This document shows positions 61,610 to 64,000 of a stretch of DNA of 64,000 bases, piece after piece (position 1 is the stretch's first letter; the number at the start of each line of letters is the position of its first letter). The position numbers and the translations under genes were made by a program. The notes beneath the pieces are model-generated. The model was not told where the DNA came from, did not search any database, and worked only from the letters and a program-made list of their open reading frames with translations. The stretch is from Flavobacteriaceae bacterium UBA7302 (GTDB lineage Bacteria; Bacteroidota; Bacteroidia; Flavobacteriales; Flavobacteriaceae). The stretch spans positions 186,001 to 250,000 of the forward strand of contig DKQS01000001.1 in assembly GCA_002471825.1 (NCBI GenBank). Reading direction: 5' to 3'.

Positions 61610-62519
61610 GTAGTTTCAAACTCTCCTTTGGATTCTCTTCCATGGGAACATGACCCGAATTTTCTAAAACTTCTAATTTAGAATTTGGAAGCAAACTGTC
61701 CATCTTGTTTCCATTTGCTAACGGAATCCAAGCATCTTGAGCTCCCCATATGAGTAAGGTAGTATGTTTGATACCCTTTAATTTTTCGACCGATTGATAC
61801 TCATTCGCCGTAAAATCGATTCTAGCTCGATCTACAAAAGCTTGCCGATTTCCCTCTCTAAGCGCCATTTTATGGTATCGGGTGATGAGTTCATCAGTTA
61901 TTTTCGATTCATCTGCATACACCTCTTTCATGTTTTTTTCAATAAAGAACCGAGGGGTCAAGTGTAATAATAAATCGCTCAAAATCGGGGTCTTTGCCAT
62001 TTTAAAAACACTCGGTTGAGGCTTCCCTGTGGGCAATCCGCTTGCATCGACTAAAATCAGTTTTTCAACTTTATCTGGATGATTGGCTGTAAAATTCCAT
62101 GCGATATTTCCACCTAATGAACTTCCTGCCAGATGAAAGCTATCTAGCTTGACCTCCTGAACAAATCGATTTAAAAAGTGTACATAGGATTGAATCGTGT
62201 AATCTCCTGTTTTGTTAGGTCCGGTCAACCCAAATGCAGGCAAGTCCATACGAATGACACGATATTTCGAAGTTAATTCACGGGTCCAGTCATCCCAAGT
62301 ATGCAATGAAGAGGCTGTGCCGTGAATAAGAACTATTGGAAATCCTTTACCTTCTTCTCGGTAGTGCACTAAAAAACCATCTACATCAATAAATTTCGAA
62401 TGTTCATTGGTGTAGTCCGTCTTTAATTCTTCCAAAGAAATATCTTGGTATACACCATTGTAAATTCCAATGGCTAACAAAAGAATCACAAAAAGCAAGA
62501 CTTTCTTTGTGCGGCTCAT
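61584..62519 (-). CDS. Membrane-anchored alpha/beta hydrolase
   Basis: 311 residues from the ATG at 62519. A hydrophobic N-terminal helix (residues ~7-20) anchors it. PIVLIHGTASSLHTW gives the oxyanion region, Ser134 in AGSSLGGN the nucleophile, the Asp in WGAQDAWIP and the His in NSGHVPMEENP the rest of the triad. The substrate is unknown. It starts 1 base after the cyclase-family gene ends, so they are coexpressed. Confidence 0.85.
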   Translation of the reverse strand: MSRTKKVLLFVILLLAIGIYNGVYQDISLEELKTDYTNEHSKFIDVDGFLVHYREEGKGFPIVLIHGTASSLHTWDDWTRELTSKYRVIRMDLPAFGLTGPNKTGDYTIQSYVHFLNRFVQEVKLDSFHLAGSSLGGNIAWNFTANHPDKVEKLILVDASGLPTGKPQPSVFKMAKTPILSDLLLHLTPRFFIEKNMKEVYADESKITDELITRYHKMALREGNRQAFVDRARIDFTANEYQSVEKLKGIKHTTLLIWGAQDAWIPLANGNKMDSLLPNSKLEVLENSGHVPMEENPKESLKLLIDFLEAF

Positions 62520-62520
62520 A

Positions 62521-63273
62521 TTACTTGATGATTTCGTATAAAATAGGCTTACTAGGAGTCGCGTCGTTCTCAAATGGGGCAATCATCAGATTTAACAGAT
62601 ACTCTCCATCCGGAACCGAATTGGGAACATAAATGAATTCGGTAATAGTGGCATCCATTCGTATTTCGCCATCAGTATTCCAAAAGGCATTGTGAGAAAG
62701 TAATTGACCTTCATCCTTTTCTTTATCAACCGAAGGCAAATCAATCAATAAATGTTTGATTCCTTTTTCCCTTAGGTAAATCGCCGCTTTTTCAGAAAGG
62801 TAAGTCGGGTTGGTATTGGAATAATCTTTACTCTTTTTGTCCTCCAAATTCGGAAGTGTTCGGATGACAATAGCATCTCTTTTCTTATTCCGTAGTGCAG
62901 TTTTCAATTGTTTTACCCCAATTAAAAAATCATCATTGTGATGCAGTGGAGCAATGGTGACCACCTCAGCCAAAAAGAAGTAATGTTTCAAGTTTTGGTT
63001 TACCGAATGCACCTCTTCTGTAATATGGCCTACACATTCAGTATGTGTAATATGCGAATGGGGATTGAATTGAATGGTATTAAAATTCACAACAGCTCCC
63101 TCAGAAACTTTGATGATACTATCCTCATAGGTTTCAGGATAAATTTTAGCGTCATCTATGTACCAAGCATTGACACTTTTACGCTCTGGGCTAATGGAGA
63201 TGGAGATATCAATCGGTTTTGAGATATCAATTTGAATTTTCCTTGAATTGTATTCGATGGTAGCTTTAAACAT
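62521..63273 (-). CDS. Cyclase-family (kynurenine formamidase-like) hydrolase
   Basis: 250 residues. PHSHITHTECVGH (71-83) corresponds to the HxGTHxDxPxH metal motif of PF04199. His77, Glu79 and His83 align, but the first His is shifted (His72 or His74) and Glu replaces Asp, so metal binding may differ. It sits between hemW and the alpha/beta hydrolase with 4-base and 1-base gaps. It may hydrolyse a cyclic or formamide substrate; kynurenine formamidase activity is not supported by any neighbouring gene. Confidence 0.75.
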   Translation of the reverse strand: MFKATIEYNSRKIQIDISKPIDISISISPERKSVNAWYIDDAKIYPETYEDSIIKVSEGAVVNFNTIQFNPHSHITHTECVGHITEEVHSVNQNLKHYFFLAEVVTIAPLHHNDDFLIGVKQLKTALRNKKRDAIVIRTLPNLEDKKSKDYSNTNPTYLSEKAAIYLREKGIKHLLIDLPSVDKEKDEGQLLSHNAFWNTDGEIRMDATITEFIYVPNSVPDGEYLLNLMIAPFENDATPSKPILYEIIK

Positions 63274-63277
63274 AGGG

Positions 63278-64000
63278 TCATTTTAAATTTAACATAAACA
63301 AATCGGAGGCAATTCCGTCAGATAAAAACTTTCCTTTTTCAGTTGTTTTTAGGTTTCCGTTATCAAGATACAACAAATCTTCCTGAATATATTTCGCGCT
63401 TTGATTTTCTAAATAAGCCTTGTATTCCTTTCCATAATCATCTTCAACCTTCTGAAGTGATACGCCCCAAATGGTTCGTAATCCTGTCATTACATATTCA
63501 TTGTACGAATCCTTTTTTGACAAAGTTTCTCTTTCAATGGGAAGTTCTCCACTTTCTATTGCTTTGATATATTTGACGTTGTTACGAATGTTCCAACTGC
63601 GTTGACGTCCATTAAATGAATGAGAAGAAGGTCCGATCCCCAAATAACTTTTACCTTGCCAGTAGGCCGAATTGTTCCGACTGATAAAGCCCTCCTTCCC
63701 AAAATTGGAAGTTTCATAATGCATAAATCCTTCATCTTCCAATCGGTCAATCAACATAAAAAATTGAATTTCAGCTTGCTCATCATCTACATCGGGAATC
63801 ACTTCCTTTTCAATGAATTTGGCCAAAGCTGTTTTCGGCTCCACTGTTAAGGCATAACTCGAAATATGGGGAATCCCAAAACTCAAAGCAGTTTCAATAT
63901 TTTCCATCCATTGCTCGTGGGTGGCATCAGGAATGCCGTAAATCAAATCCAAAGAAATATTCTCAAAATACTGCGTGGCCAACTCTAAGCATTTCTTTGC
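63278..64000 (-). CDS. hemW: HemW-like radical SAM protein, C-terminal part
   Basis: The frame is open to base 64000, so the N-terminus with the CxxxCxxC cluster motif is outside the window. About 240 residues are visible. NISLDLIYGIPDATHEQWMENIETALSFGIPHISSYALT, GFMHYETSNFGKEG, NSAYWQGKSYLGIGPSSHSF and GLRTIWGV match HemW (formerly called oxygen-independent coproporphyrinogen III oxidase-like, a heme chaperone). The cyclase gene follows 4 bases downstream. Missing start, so cofactor ligands cannot be checked. Confidence 0.88.
   Translation of the reverse strand, partial: AKKCLELATQYFENISLDLIYGIPDATHEQWMENIETALSFGIPHISSYALTVEPKTALAKFIEKEVIPDVDDEQAEIQFFMLIDRLEDEGFMHYETSNFGKEGFISRNNSAYWQGKSYLGIGPSSHSFNGRQRSWNIRNNVKYIKAIESGELPIERETLSKKDSYNEYVMTGLRTIWGVSLQKVEDDYGKEYKAYLENQSAKYIQEDLLYLDNGNLKTTEKGKFLSDGIASDLFMLNLK

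Overview
The window looks like a chromosomal segment of a low-GC, AT-rich member of the Bacteroidota, most likely order Flavobacteriales. Four things point there. The first gene carries a type IX secretion (Por secretion) C-terminal sorting domain. Several promoters match the Bacteroidota consensus (TTG, about 20 bases, TAnnTTTG). secD and secF are fused, and hypoxanthine phosphoribosyltransferase is fused to adenylate kinase. The tmRNA tag ends in the Bacteroidota-like GEDNYALAA. I see no phage, transposase, CRISPR array, rRNA or ordinary tRNA gene.

Layout. 1-3.9 kb: the 3' end of a T9SS-sorted surface protein, then a compact cluster of a 55-residue peptide with a leader-like N-terminus, a PqqD/RRE plus HPr-kinase-like fusion, and a PF14907-type nucleotidyltransferase. 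This is the best candidate for an undescribed system (possible peptide-modification or phosphopeptide locus). 3.8-15.6 kb: housekeeping and envelope genes (mpl, M28 peptidase, kdsA, two transglutaminase-like proteins, a saccharopine-dehydrogenase-like oxidoreductase, tmRNA, two glycosyltransferases, ftsE). 15.7-25.3 kb: a large TPR protein coupled to an outer-membrane barrel, then a tight run of a CPQ-like lipoprotein peptidase, a DoxX-like protein, a YtcJ-like amidohydrolase and an FKBP lipoprotein, then a TonB-plug protein with no barrel. 25.3-28.5 kb: a tricorn-like protease.

28.6-35.2 kb: a complete trpEGDCFBA operon on the minus strand. It has a promoter, a 14-residue leader peptide with three consecutive tryptophans, and an intrinsic terminator before trpE, which is classical attenuation architecture. 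Six of the seven genes are joined by overlaps or 1-base gaps. The one exception is a 121-base gap between trpC and trpF filled by a large palindromic repeat. 35.3-53.8 kb: asnB, an HTH/DUF4870 membrane regulator, a porin-like protein, gyrB (with a terminator-like hairpin in its 5' leader), a DUF6588-like protein, mdh, fhs, secDF, hpt-adk, obg, a TonB-like lipoprotein, a DUF456 protein, a GIY-YIG nuclease gene flanked by inverted palindromes, and adenine deaminase.

53.8-64 kb: small hypothetical genes, then a four-gene 4-hydroxyproline catabolic operon (oxidase, epimerase, semialdehyde dehydrogenase, DapA-family deaminase) divergent from an AraC regulator. Together these would convert trans-4-hydroxy-L-proline to 2-oxoglutarate. 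After them come a YjbR-like gene, an NTF2-like secreted protein, an alpha/beta hydrolase, a cyclase-family hydrolase and the 3' part of hemW, which runs off the window. All functions are inferred from motifs read by eye; no database search was run.
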